Positions 24,001-30,480 of a DNA stretch of 64,000 bases are shown one piece after another. Every line of letters begins with the position of its first letter. The first letter of the stretch is position 1. The stretch covers positions 434,001 through 498,000 of the forward strand of contig JAMZAV010000632.1 in assembly GCA_024449915.1 (NCBI GenBank). The letters run 5' to 3'. A model generated the notes under the pieces. That model saw only the letters and a program-made list of their open reading frames with translations, was not told the DNA's origin and did not search any database. The stretch comes from Sweltsa coloradensis. Its lineage: Eukaryota; Arthropoda; Insecta; Plecoptera; Chloroperlidae. A program made the position numbers and the translations under genes.

Positions 24001-27000
24001 TAGAAGTTACAATTGGGATGTTTGCATTCGATACGGGTCAGTGGGGCTCCGGGGAATGAATGGAATGAATGAAATGTAACATACACAGGCTATCTAGCAT
24101 CTTAGCTGGTTCAGATCGGTACGTGAGCCGATCAACAGGGTTTCATTGGTCGCGTGAACTAAGAATAAAAAGAGAATGTATTGGTAGGGAAAATAAGTAA
24201 TAGAAATAAGCATCCAAACTGAAAATAAAAAATGGATTCGTATTATTTTGTAATAGAATAGCTCAAGTATAGACATTGGTTTAAATTCCTTCTAACATTT
24301 ATATTTTAAAATCGCCCCAAAGACAAGAAAAGGAAATTAAATTCCCATAGATGTAGTTCAAACAAGCAAGCGATTGGCGGAGACTGCAGAAAAAATATAA
24401 CAATATTATAACAAAATTATTTTGAAAGGGTATAACATTAACATCGAACAACGCACATCGAACAACGATGGGCCACCCCATTAAAAAAAGCCCTCTCCCG
24501 CTTTCGATCAATTGACAATTTATATTAATAAAGAAAGAGCCTAAATGAACGCCACAGAAATTAGGAAAAGCAGCAATTTAATATTATCCACATGTAACTT
24601 ATTAAGGAACGTGGAGTTTGTCAATTTATTTAATAATTTACATGAATAATGTGTGTATTTCTCAAGTTGACAGTCACAGCAGAATAAAGCAAGAAGGGGA
24701 ATAATGTATTGATATCCGTATCTACGTAGATAACGAAAGAAGTAACACGTCGTTGAATGACGACGATGCCCAAAACATGGAAAACAAAATGTGTTACAAA
24801 TTACCAACCCTAGTAGAATACAACAGAAACGCACACTTCTCTTTTTAATTATAGTAAATCTTCTTACTAAGCTAAGAACTTGATAAGACGATTAGCAAAT
24901 TTACGTGCAAATGGGTATTAACGATAAAAGCAAAAGTATAAAATAGTTATGATCTTCAATGTAAATGTAGAACAGCAACTTAATTCATATAGTAACATTT
25001 TCAAGCCAACATGTTCTTCAAAGCATTAGTTTTAGTGTTGATGTCAACGTATGTAATCAAGACAAATTATTAGATTATATATTATATTAGTTTTGCCATA
25101 TGCTCCATTATATCCAATATAAATTACTACATATTATACTTAATCCTATACTATTTTATAATTATGAATTATCATATTTAAGGGTAATAAGATCCATTAA
25201 GATACCTCTAACCACTTTCAAGTTGCTGCTGTACTTATGTGGGTCGTGATATCTACAGAACTGTTTACATAAACTTTGCCTGACCAATTCATCAAACGTA
25301 CGAAGATATTGCTATGTGCTGAAGTAATACGATTAAAATCACTAAAACTAAGAGATTAAAGGACATGTGAATCAGTTTTTATAACTAAATAGAATAGACG
25401 TTAAATAAATAAGTAAAAAAAGAGTAAGTTCCAGCAAGGATTAATTTTGTTTATAATTAGGCCAAGTAGGATATGATTATGAATAAGTTCAATCAAATGG
25501 TTAATTTGTTATTAATTAATTGGGTTTTACACTGCAATTAAAAATTAGATTTAAAAAAATATACTGAAAGAAATTGAAAGAGCGAGATTACCAAAAAAGA
25601 TGGTGGAATTGGAAATTCCAGGTAGGAGACCAAGGGGCGGACCACGACAACAATGGCAGAATAGTGTGAGAAAAGATGTGGAACAGCGAGGAGACTGGAA
25701 TGTGGTGGAAGGAGGGAAGTGGTGGCAGGACAGAATAAGGAGAGGCCTGTCTTCAATGCCGACCCAACGCAGAGTTGGACGAGGCAACGGATAATGATGA
25801 TGATATTTGATTATTTAAGTGAATAGTCCAATAAATTAATTACAACTAAACATCACCTGCTCCAATTTTTTTTTTGTTATTAACTAGGTGAAAAAACTAA
25901 AGAATGATATGAGAAGAGTGGGAAGACCTCGAGATAGGTGGCAAGATCAAGTTCAGGCAGATGTGGAGGGAAGAGGAGAGGAGTGGGAAGTGGTTGAAGA
26001 GAGAGAAAGATGGTGGGAGGACAGGAAAAAGTGGAGAGAGTTGGTGTTACGACAAGAAAATGAGGAAGAAGATGAGGTGCCGAGCTTGGCAGGCCGGTGC
26101 TGATTCGGTGATGCCCAAGATTTAGGTGGAAACACCCCTTTACCCAACTAAACGATGTTGGAACAAAGTGTAGTGATATATATATATATAGGTGGTTAAC
26201 ATTACTAAAGTCATAATTAAACAACTAAGTAATGATAACACAATGGACACGTGACGTGTCGTGCGGTGTGGAATCCCGCTGCCACCAAAGTGTGCTCACT
26301 CACCGGCTGCGTCTGTCTCGTGGTCGCCAGCTTCGCCACGGTGATGTTGCCGTTCACGTCTATCGGTCCCCTCGGCTCCAGGAACTCCGTGGTCAGGTCC
26401 TGACAGTCCACGTAGAGCACCACACGCTCTCGGTACACACCGAAGTGAAGCTTGTGCCAGTTCTTGTCGAACACCTGCCAAGAGACACACATCATTAGAA
26501 TTACCATGTAATTCATGTATGGAACATGGTTAAATTATTAAAACGGTTAAATGGTTAAAAACTTTTATCCTGGAAATATGCATGCATCTCTTCAGGTAAC
26601 CAACCATACGTATTTTGGAGTTTGTGAAGGCCATGTACCGAATCATATGAAAGGCAATCAAGTTATAATGTTCGACTGTTGAATTCACAGTAATCCCAAA
26701 AACAAGAGTAAGACAACAAAATAATGAACTATTTATTTTCACAATCCACAACATGTATAAAATAATCAGTATTTTTTAAATTTGTATGTAGTTATATGAA
26801 GTACAATCACCTCTATCTCCCCCACCCCACCCCCTACTTTCACCCCAACACCTACCAACCCAACAATTACATATTTCCAGGTTTGACCTCCTTTCTAGAA
26901 TCTGTTTCAATCTTCCTTGGATCCGAGTCTATAATTCCACGTGTTCATTAGTTAGTCGTGAATGAAAACAGATCTATTTCCGAATGGTGGAGGCGGATAA

Positions 27001-30000
27001 CATAGAAATTCCGATGTCTATAAACGAACGGCTTAGCAGCTGAAGCTATACGGATGACAACACTTGTTATTGTTTCCATTCCGCCCACGCGACTTGAATA
27101 ATGGACTAGACGACACGTCTTTCCAAGCAAAGAGCTTAATTATTGAGCTCTTTGAAACAAAACAAGAGACGGTGGAGATGCCTTACTCGGTTCGAGTTCT
27201 GCCTGGCGATCACGTTTCTCAGACATATTTATTTATTATTTTATGTTTTTATTATTTGTCTATCCTATTCAGTTATAACAACTGGTTCACAAAGGAGGAC
27301 TATAAATAAAACTAAGATTAAATAAATTAAATGATAAAAGCTAATCAAAAAATTTCAAAATAATATTAAATCAACATTGTACAAAAAAATGTATGACAAC
27401 AATATAAAAAAAAAAAAAATACAAATGTGAATTACTTTGTAGGCATTACGTTTTGTTGCTTGGCTAAAGATACGTGTCTTGGAGGTTTCGATAAAGCAAT
27501 GAAAAATGCTATTTTTTACTTATTGCAATAATCACTATACTCGCAAAATAATCTGATACGTTTTTTGATTGGATAGTTTGCAGGAATAATTACGTGGAAT
27601 GGAATGCAAGTTCGCTACGCCACTGGTGTCTCCAGAGTACTGAATGCTCCCCTTGAAGCTCTTAGCGCCCTGCACTGACCTACTTCCACAGCTGATGCTG
27701 ACGTATTGCGAGAATTAGGAACAGGAAATATGAACTTGTCACAGTCTTGTTTTACTCATTAGCTGAGATGCAAGTCATAATTAACCATCTGGACGATACA
27801 CAGAGAATTCTCAAGTATCAACTCCAGCGCGCACTTTGATTTAGGTTTGTGTTCAACGATTTATCTAACGTTTAAAAACATATTTTTAACATTTTACCTG
27901 AACGTTATGAACGTTATTATAGATCTACGATACCTAAGTGTCAAAACCTCGATTCTGCATTTTCTGTGCCATGCAGTATTTCAAAGCCCTCCAAATAGCT
28001 CTAATGATCGAAAAGAGCAGATTTTTTTCTATTTTCGTTTTTCGGAAAAAAAATTTGTTCGTTAGAGCAATATTGGCGGGCATTAAAATATTGCATGGCA
28101 GTTCTACAGAAAATGTAGATACGAGGTTTTGCCACTTAGGTATGGGATCCAGTTCTCACTTTCATCGATTTCGAATGAACAATTCATGAAACTTTGGCAA
28201 TTTATGCCAACCACTGTCTTGATTTATGAAGGGAAATTTTCGCACTTGACATTAAAGTTCAATCAACTTGATCACGCAGGTTAATTGTGTGAATCCTAAA
28301 TTTAAAGTGTTTAATAAGAATGTCAAGAATAAGAAAGTTTAAGATATTCCGTTTTGTCTTCCTTTGAACTTATGTCTTGCAATGAACGTTTAAATGTTAA
28401 TTATTTGCAACCAAAAGTGTAAATAGATTTGATAACTTGATAAGCAACCGTCAGCTGCAATAATTAGAAACCTGAGCGTGTGCACTTTTCCTGTGACGTC
28501 CAGTGGGGGTTGGAAGGAGGGTTCCAAAGCATGAAGTCTATCTACTTTTTTTCTTCCCACCACATTTTTATACATTTAATATCCTTTTTGAATTTGTTAC
28601 CAAAATTGTTGTTTTAATGCATTGTTGTTGTAATATTACTATTTCAATATTTACTTAACTGTAGTTCATTGTTGTGTCGGCATATTTGTAATGACTAATT
28701 AGATTTCTTTAGTTGTCCTCCTTTGTAAATCAGTTTTTTAACTGAATAGGATAAACGTTAAATAAATAAATATATAAATAAAAACAATAAAAAAACTTTT
28801 CCGTCCATAAATTGTTGAAGAAAGATACAGAAATAAAACCTCATTATTAGTTTATTTTTTATTATAATCGTTAGTAATATCATTGAGTATAGAACATAAA
28901 GGTATTATTATTTCAAAACTTTGGTGGTGGTGCCAGGTCATCTTTTGAGTGAGCACTGTTCCCCTGGCCTCCAGTGTTACGAAAAATTCTGTATCAACCT
29001 TGTTAAAGGGCAATGTCACAAACAACATGCTCTAGCACCCACATTGGCGTTCTTGAATATGAGCGTCTGCAGTCGACCCTCGTAGTTTGTCATGGAGAGC
29101 TCGACGGTTTCCTTGCGAGGGTTGAGGGCGATCACGAACTGCGGCCGATTCTGGACGTCGGACACCCGTATCACGTGCCACGGACTCTTTGCCACTTTCC
29201 GCGCTCGAAACGTCGAGATGAAAGAGAACTGCTCCGGGAGGCCCAGCGGAAAGATGTCCCTGAAATACGAAAAGTATTGCGACGATAGTATGACGATTGT
29301 TTGCAGGGCTGGCTGGGTAAGTGTACTGTGTGAAAGTACTAGATAAAAGTTATGTTTATTAATTTTTAACGTTATTTTCAATAATAACTGTGAGAAAGTA
29401 GAAAGAGTACATATAAATTTACAATTTTTTGGTTAGAGAGCGTGAATGATCGTGAGGTTTAAGATAACAGGAAAATATTCTCGACGCCTTATTTCCAGTG
29501 CTTTTCATTTATAATATAGTAATGTCCATATAGCTTACGAGTTAAGTTGAAAGTTATGATCAGAACATTAAAGTTATTCTTAAAGTGACGAAAAAAAGTA
29601 ACGAGTTTCATCCGTGATGTTACTGCCCAGCACGTATTGTTTGTTGTAATACGCTAACGAGCATCTAGACTACCTACACTTACAAAATAACACTCACTGC
29701 CCTGAACGCGGACGCTCTAGGAACAGGTTTCCTCTTGTCAAAGTGAGCAGTACCAATTTAGGGGGTTTCGTTTCCTGCGTCCAGCAAGAAATTGAAACTT
29801 TGCTGGTTGTAGAACAAGAATCATGATAGTAGATTATCAAAAGTTATTGTAATCACTAATCACTAATCAGTCACCAGAATTTAGCAATATTGGTGTTTTT
29901 TTACATTTTGACAAAAGAATCATCAAAATCAATTTAATTTTCAAAAATTGTCTCCCTTTTTTGCCAACTTAATTTGCTTTGACATGACGTCCGTGAAAAT

Positions 30001-30264
30001 ATGCTCCGTGAAACTTCGCATGGTACTCTCTCTCTCACTCTGGATATAACAGTACCCACCTGGTCGGGATAGTGAGATCGGCGTCCCTCTCCAGCCTGTA
30101 GGCGGTCTGCATCCTGTTGGACCCCCTCACCCTCGTCACTCCAGGATACTGAGTCTCCAGAACATCCAGACGGAACTTCCGGATGAAGTCGAAAGCCTGG
30201 AGGTCGTCCTCTCCTGGTTTGTAGTCGGCGCAGGGACCGTATGTCTCCGTGATCCCGTTCACTT
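649..30264 (-). CDS. COL9A1-like: Collagen alpha-1(IX)-like chain, partial (8 exons)
   Basis: Secreted extracellular-matrix collagen of the FACIT class; in vertebrates type IX chains decorate fibril surfaces and bridge to other matrix components. The eight exons join in a single frame. Transcription order is 30060-30264, 29043-29259, 26304-26474 (TSPN/laminin-G-like domain), 5553-5624 (end of TSPN), 4661-4741 (linker with two Cys, then three triplets), and 3885-3992, 3269-3367, 649-756 (35 uninterrupted Gly-X-Y triplets). Landmarks typical of the vertebrate alpha-1(IX) NC4 domain, from memory of the family, are FDFIRKF, IPTRDIFPLGLPEQFSF, the WHKLHFGV strand, YVDCQ, and LQWMVMSCDPTRPERETC. 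The three pure collagen exons are 108, 99 and 108 bp, all multiples of 9, start with a Gly codon and are phase 0. All introns are GT-AG. The gene continues past position 1. The assignment to type IX rather than another TSPN collagen is strong but rests on recall, not a search. Confidence 0.92.
757..2306. other. Collagen intron, unique-looking AT-rich DNA
   Basis: No coding signature and no repeat shared with the rest of the window noticed. The short open frame at 1860-2042 (minus) has no recognisable features. Confidence 0.6.
2307..3097 (+). mobile_element. Family A non-autonomous element, full-length copy 1
   Basis: Starts ACTAGGAAAACGCTTAAG and ends CTACGCTCATCCAA; further full or shortened copies are at 21202-21485 and 60282-61079. 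A TTGGATGAGCG near the 5' end is the inverse of CGCTCATCCAA at the 3' end. The interior holds three imperfect units spaced about 160 bp (GATTGCGCTC at 2551 and 2873, a variant at 2711), then a shared 3' block with GGACAAACAGACAAAAATAC, a purine tract and ATGGAATCTTCGCTTCGCTC. No coding capacity was recognised. Confidence 0.75.
3269..3367 (-). CDS. COL9A1-like: Collagen IX-like exon: 11 Gly-X-Y triplets
   Basis: 99 bp encoding 11 triplets, from GLR GPI GPL GPI to GPQ GRP. The acceptor is CATGCACAG and the donor GTATGT. 99 bp is one of the canonical collagen exon sizes (54, 99, 108). Confidence 0.9.
3885..3992 (-). CDS. COL9A1-like: Collagen IX-like exon: 12 Gly-X-Y triplets with an RGD
   Basis: 108 bp encoding exactly 12 triplets, beginning GLP GPV GPT GES and ending GQP GLP. 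The acceptor is ACACCCATAG and the donor GTAGGA. The triplets GRR GDQ GDY create an Arg-Gly-Asp tripeptide across a triplet boundary, a potential cell-adhesion site if exposed. GC-rich Pro/Gly codons stand out from the AT-rich surroundings. Confidence 0.9.
4661..4741 (-). CDS. COL9A1-like: Collagen IX-like exon: linker and start of triple helix
   Basis: 81 bp, 27 codons, phase 0: RVITGGIPARTCETICPQ followed by the first triplets GPP GYN GTN. Two Cys separated by three residues (CETIC) lie just before the helix, where FACIT chains commonly carry interchain disulfides. An Asn-Gly-Thr sequon overlaps the first triplets. The acceptor is TTCTTCCAG and the donor GTAAGT. Confidence 0.88.
5008..5475. 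mobile_element. TTAA-flanked inverted-repeat element (piggyBac-type MITE), 468 bp
   Basis: TTAA at 5004-5007 and again at 5476-5479 flank a unit whose ends are CCCTTTCCGGCCC and, inverted, CCCTTTCAGGTCC. A four-base TTAA duplication with ends starting CCC is characteristic of piggyBac-type transposition. The interior is AT-rich with no transposase. A shorter relative with similar ends lies at 5813-5986. Confidence 0.6.
5553..5624 (-). CDS. COL9A1-like: Collagen IX-like exon: end of TSPN domain
   Basis: 72 bp, 24 codons, phase 0: VDLQWMVMSCDP then TRPERETCDELP. The acceptor is CTGTCCCAG and the donor GTAAGT. The Cys-Asp-Pro, the following Arg-Glu-Thr-Cys and the Glu-Leu-Pro ending are the closing signature of the type IX N-terminal non-collagenous domain. 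It continues directly from QTQP of the preceding exon, as expected for the family, so no exon needs to be hidden in the 20.7 kb intron. Confidence 0.9.
5813..5986. mobile_element. TTAA-flanked inverted-repeat element, 174 bp
   Basis: TTAA (5809-5812 and 5987-5990) brackets a unit with 16-base inverted ends, CTCTTTCCGGTCGAAT versus CTCTTTCGGGTCGAAT when inverted (15 of 16 match). The ends resemble those of the 5008-5475 element, so the two probably used the same transposase. No coding capacity. Confidence 0.65.
5991..9276. other. Large collagen intron, AT-rich DNA without recognised genes
   Basis: The overlapping short frames near 6296-6624 on both strands show no family signature. Apart from the small direct repeat at 6718-6815 nothing could be assigned. 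Confidence 0.55.
6718..6815. repeat. Short tandem repeat, about 33 bp period, three imperfect units
   Basis: CCTCTTAAATACAATA and variants recur near 6719, 6748 and 6788, each followed by an ACT-containing segment. Units differ by several substitutions. Confidence 0.5.
9277..9395 (+). repeat. Family E SINE-like repeat, 3' fragment
   Basis: Carries the family E end block: a tagged stretch reading GGGACTAGAGTGGAGCAAT, then GGTTGACGCGCCCTTAAATCC. The same block closes the copies at 10320-10350 and 11655-11712. Confidence 0.5.
9955..10350 (+). repeat. Family E SINE-like repeat, one 3' fragment and one longer copy
   Basis: A fragment ending TTATGACGCGCCTTAAACC is at 9961-10018. A longer copy from about 10125 runs through the Asp/Thr-like simple stretch (GACGATGACGACC-type) and the block GGTGGCGCATTATGACC to CCTTAATCCAAATAAACTA. 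Confidence 0.55.
10632..10707 (+). CDS. Possible orphan signal-peptide exon
   Basis: An ATG at 10632 opens 25 codons plus one base before a strong donor GAG/GTAAGT. The peptide reads MRVVSCTFVLMSVFSQA then FTLPLEYR, a convincing signal peptide with a likely cleavage after SQA. It is opposite in strand to the collagen gene in whose intron it sits. No matching second exon was found and the sequence after the donor is a tRNA-like SINE head, so this may be chance or the remnant of a displaced gene. Confidence 0.25.
10708..11010 (+). repeat. tRNA-derived SINE-like repeat (family D2), head plus body
   Basis: A tRNA-like head shows an A-box-like GTGGTTAGTGTTCCGGC (10720-10736) and a B-box-like GTGTTCGATTCCCGC (about 10757-10771), the spacing of a Pol III internal promoter. 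The following body (TGATTCTGGCGCC, AATCGTGTCCAAC) recurs at 46110-46235. Confidence 0.5.
11020..11160 (+). repeat. Family E SINE-like fragment
   Basis: Contains GACGATGATAACGACGATG and GAGAAAGACGACAGCGAC, matching the middle of the family E unit at 11345-11712. Truncated at both ends. Confidence 0.5.
11171..11820 (-). repeat. tRNA-derived SINE (family D1) split by a later insertion
   Basis: The element reads on the minus strand: the tRNA-like head is at 11727-11820 (GTTGGCTCGAGCG, then B-box GGGTTCCAATCCC) and the body and tail are at 11171-11344. The two halves are separated by a family E element at 11345-11712. Other copies are at 43761-44013, 48655-48740, 56205-56395 and 57935-58145. Confidence 0.7.
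11345..11712 (+). mobile_element. Family E retroelement copy with 13-bp target-site duplication
   Basis: AAAACCTTCGTTC at 11332-11344 and again at 11713-11725 flank a 368-bp unit. A long, variable-type duplication with a unit ending in AATCCAAATAAACC fits target-primed reverse transcription, so family E is most likely a SINE. Landmarks are TGGCTCTGCTAATCG near the start, GACGATGACGACCGCGACG in the middle and ATGACCTAACGGTTGACGCG near the end. Confidence 0.7.
11830..12300 (+). repeat. Family E copy interrupted by a LINE-like tail
   Basis: A second copy of family E begins with the same GTAGAATTTGACCAGAGCG head, is interrupted at about 12046-12142 by a family F tail (GTAAATCAGTTTTTATAACTG then an AAAT-rich run) and resumes with GACGATGACGACCGCGACG to its end near 12295. 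Confidence 0.6.
12046..12142 (+). repeat. Family F LINE/SINE 3' tail with (AAAT)n
   Basis: Reads TTGTCCTCCTTTGTAAATC then CTGAATAGGATAGACGTTAA and AAATAAAT runs. The same tail occurs at 25365-25425, 28597-28790 and, inverted, at 63283-63395. Confidence 0.6.
12651..13790. mobile_element. hAT-type non-autonomous DNA transposon, 1140 bp
   Basis: Ends are AAGTGTTGTGATTTA and, inverted from the right, CAGTGTTGTGACTAG, matching the CAGTGTTG-type ends of hAT elements. The flanks GTTTTTAG (12643-12650) and GTTTTGAG (13791-13798) form an 8-base target duplication with one mismatch. Subterminal regions carry repeated TTATCTAGATAA-like motifs on both sides, as hAT transposase-binding arrays do. No transposase ORF remains; the 13330-13620 frame shows no recognisable domain. 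Confidence 0.75.
13036..13685. mobile_element. Possible TTAA-flanked element nested in the hAT element
   Basis: TTAA at 13032-13035 and 13686-13689 bracket a 650-bp segment whose ends share only AGGGG in inverted orientation. Composition differs from the AT-rich hAT ends. The inverted ends are too short to be certain. Confidence 0.35.
14206..15108 (+). CDS. Unrecognised 300-residue protein with N-terminal membrane segment and duplicated motif
   Basis: The longest uninterrupted frame in the window. The first in-frame ATG is at 14206, giving MFSVLAVGFLALLALVVYSL as an N-terminal hydrophobic segment followed by an Arg/Ser-rich stretch (residues about 21-50), then a mostly acidic, Gln-rich body. 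A motif occurs twice: VDIDEDEMKAVDTVSLTALS followed by EDVTKRQKR, and VDIDYDEMEAVEPVTLTVSS followed by EDIAERQQR. The frame ends YLVF-stop. It lies directly upstream of, and in the same orientation as, the decayed multicopy-family gene at 15259-19430. It may be an accessory or N-terminal gene of that element or an independent fragment. A TTTGTTCTAG just before it could be a splice acceptor. No homologue was recognised. Confidence 0.5.
   Translation: MFSVLAVGFLALLALVVYSLSRKNFRQRSSSRRIRASSRKPFASRSVPRPVGPGCREGKVPDVIYYPFHRQPNLRERFAAFLCCKKLKVNTSLSTIWSVDIDEDEMKAVDTVSLTALSEDVTKRQKRTEFILPPQCQEQNSVIKVEAYLAMVHSHPLTAEGESHTVDIDYDEMEAVEPVTLTVSSEDIAERQQRMEKLNEDIEVSLPQQVQELDPSNKASQTPFKSIDPRHDFEKTQTHIIVELNQFTDKRGANLHQVSLPAFLIKRQAHGMKKEGHCRSTILRVEKVMQNGTTKIYLVF
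15588..16592 (+). repeat. Five tandem copies of a 201-bp coding unit (67 codons)
   Basis: Units start with GACATGGGAATCAGCAC at 15588, 15789, 15990, 16191 and 16392, a spacing of exactly 201 bp each time, so the frame is kept. Each unit encodes DMGISTSS, VMEVTSQ, CRMVVARAREEGVV, PSQLQKDL, VLDKLDHKPTSSTSEGEFH. Copies 2, 3 and 4 differ by only a few substitutions; copy 1 ends with a G-to-T change making the stop at 15774, and copy 5 carries a 2-base insertion near 16485. In related proteins, as I recall them, this segment occurs once. Confidence 0.92.
17510..17588 (+). other. 79-bp intron in the decayed element gene
   Basis: ATGAAG/GTATGT ... TTTTTCCAG/GGGACACACG. Removing it joins GSAEAIMK to GTHVTKSA, the expected continuity for the family. 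Confidence 0.75.
18983..19072 (+). other. 90-bp intron in the decayed element gene
   Basis: GAACAGAG/GTAAAAATT ... CTATTTTCAG/GTTTGTTGCC joins RQDLPNR to GLLPTNLEDYLRNASYKQEL in one frame. Confidence 0.55.
19431..20004. other. Sequence right of the decayed gene
   Basis: AT-rich. 19830-19915 carries a fragment matching the body of the D2 SINE-like repeat (GTCGGCGCTTTCAGGGTTG; compare 46205-46230). A TTAATTAA run is at 19979-19997. Nothing else recognised. Confidence 0.45.
20005..20270. repeat. Family E fragments in head-to-head arrangement with poly-C
   Basis: CGCAAATATCAGCTAGTAAG (20091 on) and, inverted, GAGCTCGCCTCTAACTTCGG to GTTCTAGCTGATATTCGC (20192 on) are both family E pieces, facing each other around a poly-C run at 20131-20146. 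Confidence 0.5.
20271..21201. other. AT-rich intron DNA, no recognised gene
   Basis: Short frames at 20568-20768 and 20784-21068 have no recognisable motif. Confidence 0.5.
21202..21485 (+). mobile_element. Family A element, internally deleted copy
   Basis: Has the same 5' block (ACTAGGAAAACGCTTAAG to TTCTGTGAAAAAATCA) and 3' block (ATCGCAATCGGAGTATCGG to CTCATCCAA) as the 790-800 bp copies, but the roughly 500 bp of internal units are missing. A GAAA-repeat replaces the purine tract. Confidence 0.75.
21486..24930. other. AT-rich intron DNA with a possible tRNA-like SINE fragment
   Basis: At 21770-21850 the minus strand shows a B-box-like GGTTCGAATCCCAC preceded by an A-box-like stretch, suggesting a worn tRNA-derived repeat. 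A G-run is at 22645-22655 and the 13-base direct repeat ACATCGAACAACG is near 24440-24465. No gene recognised. Confidence 0.45.
24937..24945 (+). promoter_or_regulatory. TATA box for the 25011 signal-peptide exon
   Basis: TATAAAATA lies 66 bases before the last base preceding the ATG at 25011, placing a start site near 24967 and a leader of about 44 bases, which is typical for small secreted insect protein genes. Confidence 0.4.
25011..25048 (+). CDS. Candidate short signal-peptide exon, cuticle-protein-like architecture
   Basis: ATG opens MFFKALVLVLMS plus two bases before a donor AC/GTATGT. The arrangement (TATA box, leader of about 44 bases, 12-codon exon encoding only a hydrophobic signal start) is that of many insect cuticular protein genes. 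It is on the opposite strand to the collagen gene and inside its largest intron. No second exon with a chitin-binding (RR) motif or other secreted-protein signature was found downstream in the window, so it may be a remnant or a chance match. Confidence 0.35.
25365..25425 (+). repeat. Family F tail fragment
   Basis: GTGAATCAGTTTTTATAACT then AATAGACGTTAAATAAATAAG, matching the tails at 12046 and 28715. Confidence 0.5.
25563..25795 (+). pseudogene. Non-LTR retrotransposon (endonuclease/RT type) C-terminal fragment
   Basis: The frame contains EIERARLPKKMVELEIPGRR, then PRGGPRQQWQNSVRKDVEQR, WNVVEGGKWWQDRIRR and a closing stop. The basic GRRxRGxPRxxW motif followed by a Lys-Asp pair and a late Trp-rich stretch is the usual tail of non-LTR reverse transcriptase ORF2 proteins. 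Only the last 75 or so codons remain. Nested in a collagen intron, opposite strand. Confidence 0.6.
25888..26104 (+). pseudogene. Second non-LTR retrotransposon C-terminal fragment
   Basis: Reads KKLKNDMRRVGRPRDRWQDQ, then VQADVEGRGEEWEVVEERER, WWEDRKKWRELV and a stop at the end. Same tail motif as the neighbouring 25563-25795 piece but only partly similar in sequence, so from a different subfamily or an older copy. An AT dinucleotide run follows at 26175-26190. Confidence 0.55.
26304..26474 (-). CDS. COL9A1-like: Collagen IX-like exon: C-terminal TSPN strands with N-glycosylation site
   Basis: 171 bp, 57 codons, phase 0 at both ends. It starts VFDKNWHKLHFGVYRERVV, then LYVDCQDL, and ends VAKLATTRQTQP. 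WHKLHFGV and YVDCQ are diagnostic TSPN strands, and the Cys normally pairs with the Cys of the next exon (MSCDP). An Asn-Ile-Thr sequon (GNITV) is a possible N-glycan site. The acceptor is CTTGGCAG and the donor GTGAGT. The next coding exon is 20.7 kb away. Confidence 0.9.
26475..28596. other. Collagen intron between TSPN exons, no recognised gene
   Basis: AT-rich. The short frames at 27064-27325 and 27847-28189 show no domain or splice logic. Confidence 0.5.
28597..28790 (+). repeat. Family F element, longer 3' part
   Basis: Begins TTACCAAAATTGTTGTTTTA and ends with GTAAATCAGTTTTTTAACTG then AAATAAATAAAT. The inverted copy at 63283-63395 shares the TGCATTGTTGTTGTAATATT segment. Confidence 0.6.
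28921..29030 (+). repeat. Family C repeat fragment abutting a collagen exon
   Basis: GGTGGTGGTGCCAGGTC followed by TTCTGTATCAACCTTGTTAAAGGGCAATGTCACAAACAAC, the family C layout. It ends about a dozen bases before the coding exon at 29043, that is just downstream of its splice donor. Confidence 0.55.
29043..29259 (-). CDS. COL9A1-like: Collagen IX-like exon: central TSPN strands
   Basis: 217 bp: one base completes the split Arg codon, then 72 codons beginning DIFPLGLPEQFSFISTFRAR and ending LQTLIFKNAN. The acceptor has a pyrimidine tract ending TATTTCAG; the donor is GTGGGT, the same weak form as in the previous exon. The segment PLGLPEQFSFISTFR followed by PWHVIRVSDVQNRPQ is the core jelly-roll part of the domain. 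The exon is GC-rich against an AT-rich intron, consistent with coding selection. Confidence 0.9.
30060..30264 (-). CDS. COL9A1-like: Collagen IX-like exon: N-terminal part of TSPN domain
   Basis: 205 bp, with a partial codon at each end (two bases in, two bases out). The product starts EVNGITETYGPCADYKPGED and contains LQAFDFIRKFRLDVLETQYPG, with a final TIPT plus a split Arg codon. The acceptor is CCCTCAG and the donor is GTGGGT. The pattern acidic-Asp-Leu-x-x-Phe-Asp-x-Ile followed later by IPTR is the usual opening of TSPN domains in FACIT collagens. One Cys (GPC) lies before the domain core. GC content is clearly higher than in the flanking introns. Confidence 0.9.
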
Positions 30265-30294
30265 CTGAGGGATAGAGACAGGGACGGGGTCAAG

Positions 30295-30480
30295 TTTCAA
30301 TCTCCTAATGTAATAGACCAAGGAGAGGACCACGATAACGATGGCGGGATAGTGTGAGGAAATAATATGTGAGGAGACTGGAATGTGGTGAAAAGTAAAG
30401 AGTGGCGGCAGAGAAGAAGATAGAGGCCTATCTTCAACGCCGACCCAATGTAGCGTTGGACGTGGCAACAGAATGATGAT
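30295..30480 (+). pseudogene. Degenerate non-LTR retrotransposon tail
   Basis: AGACCAAGGAGAGGACCACG followed by GAGACTGGAATGTGGTG and CGCCGACCCAATGTAGCGTT repeat the sequence at 25627-25795 with small gaps and stops. It lies immediately upstream of the 30060-30264 collagen exon. Confidence 0.55.

Noticed and set aside
26296..26498. Plus- and minus-strand alternative frames over the TSPN exon
   Set aside because: Shadows of the collagen exon 26304-26474, whose frame is fixed by splice phase and protein motifs.
30035..30293. Arg-rich alternative minus frames around 30 kb
   Set aside because: They overlap the collagen exon 30060-30264 in the wrong frame.
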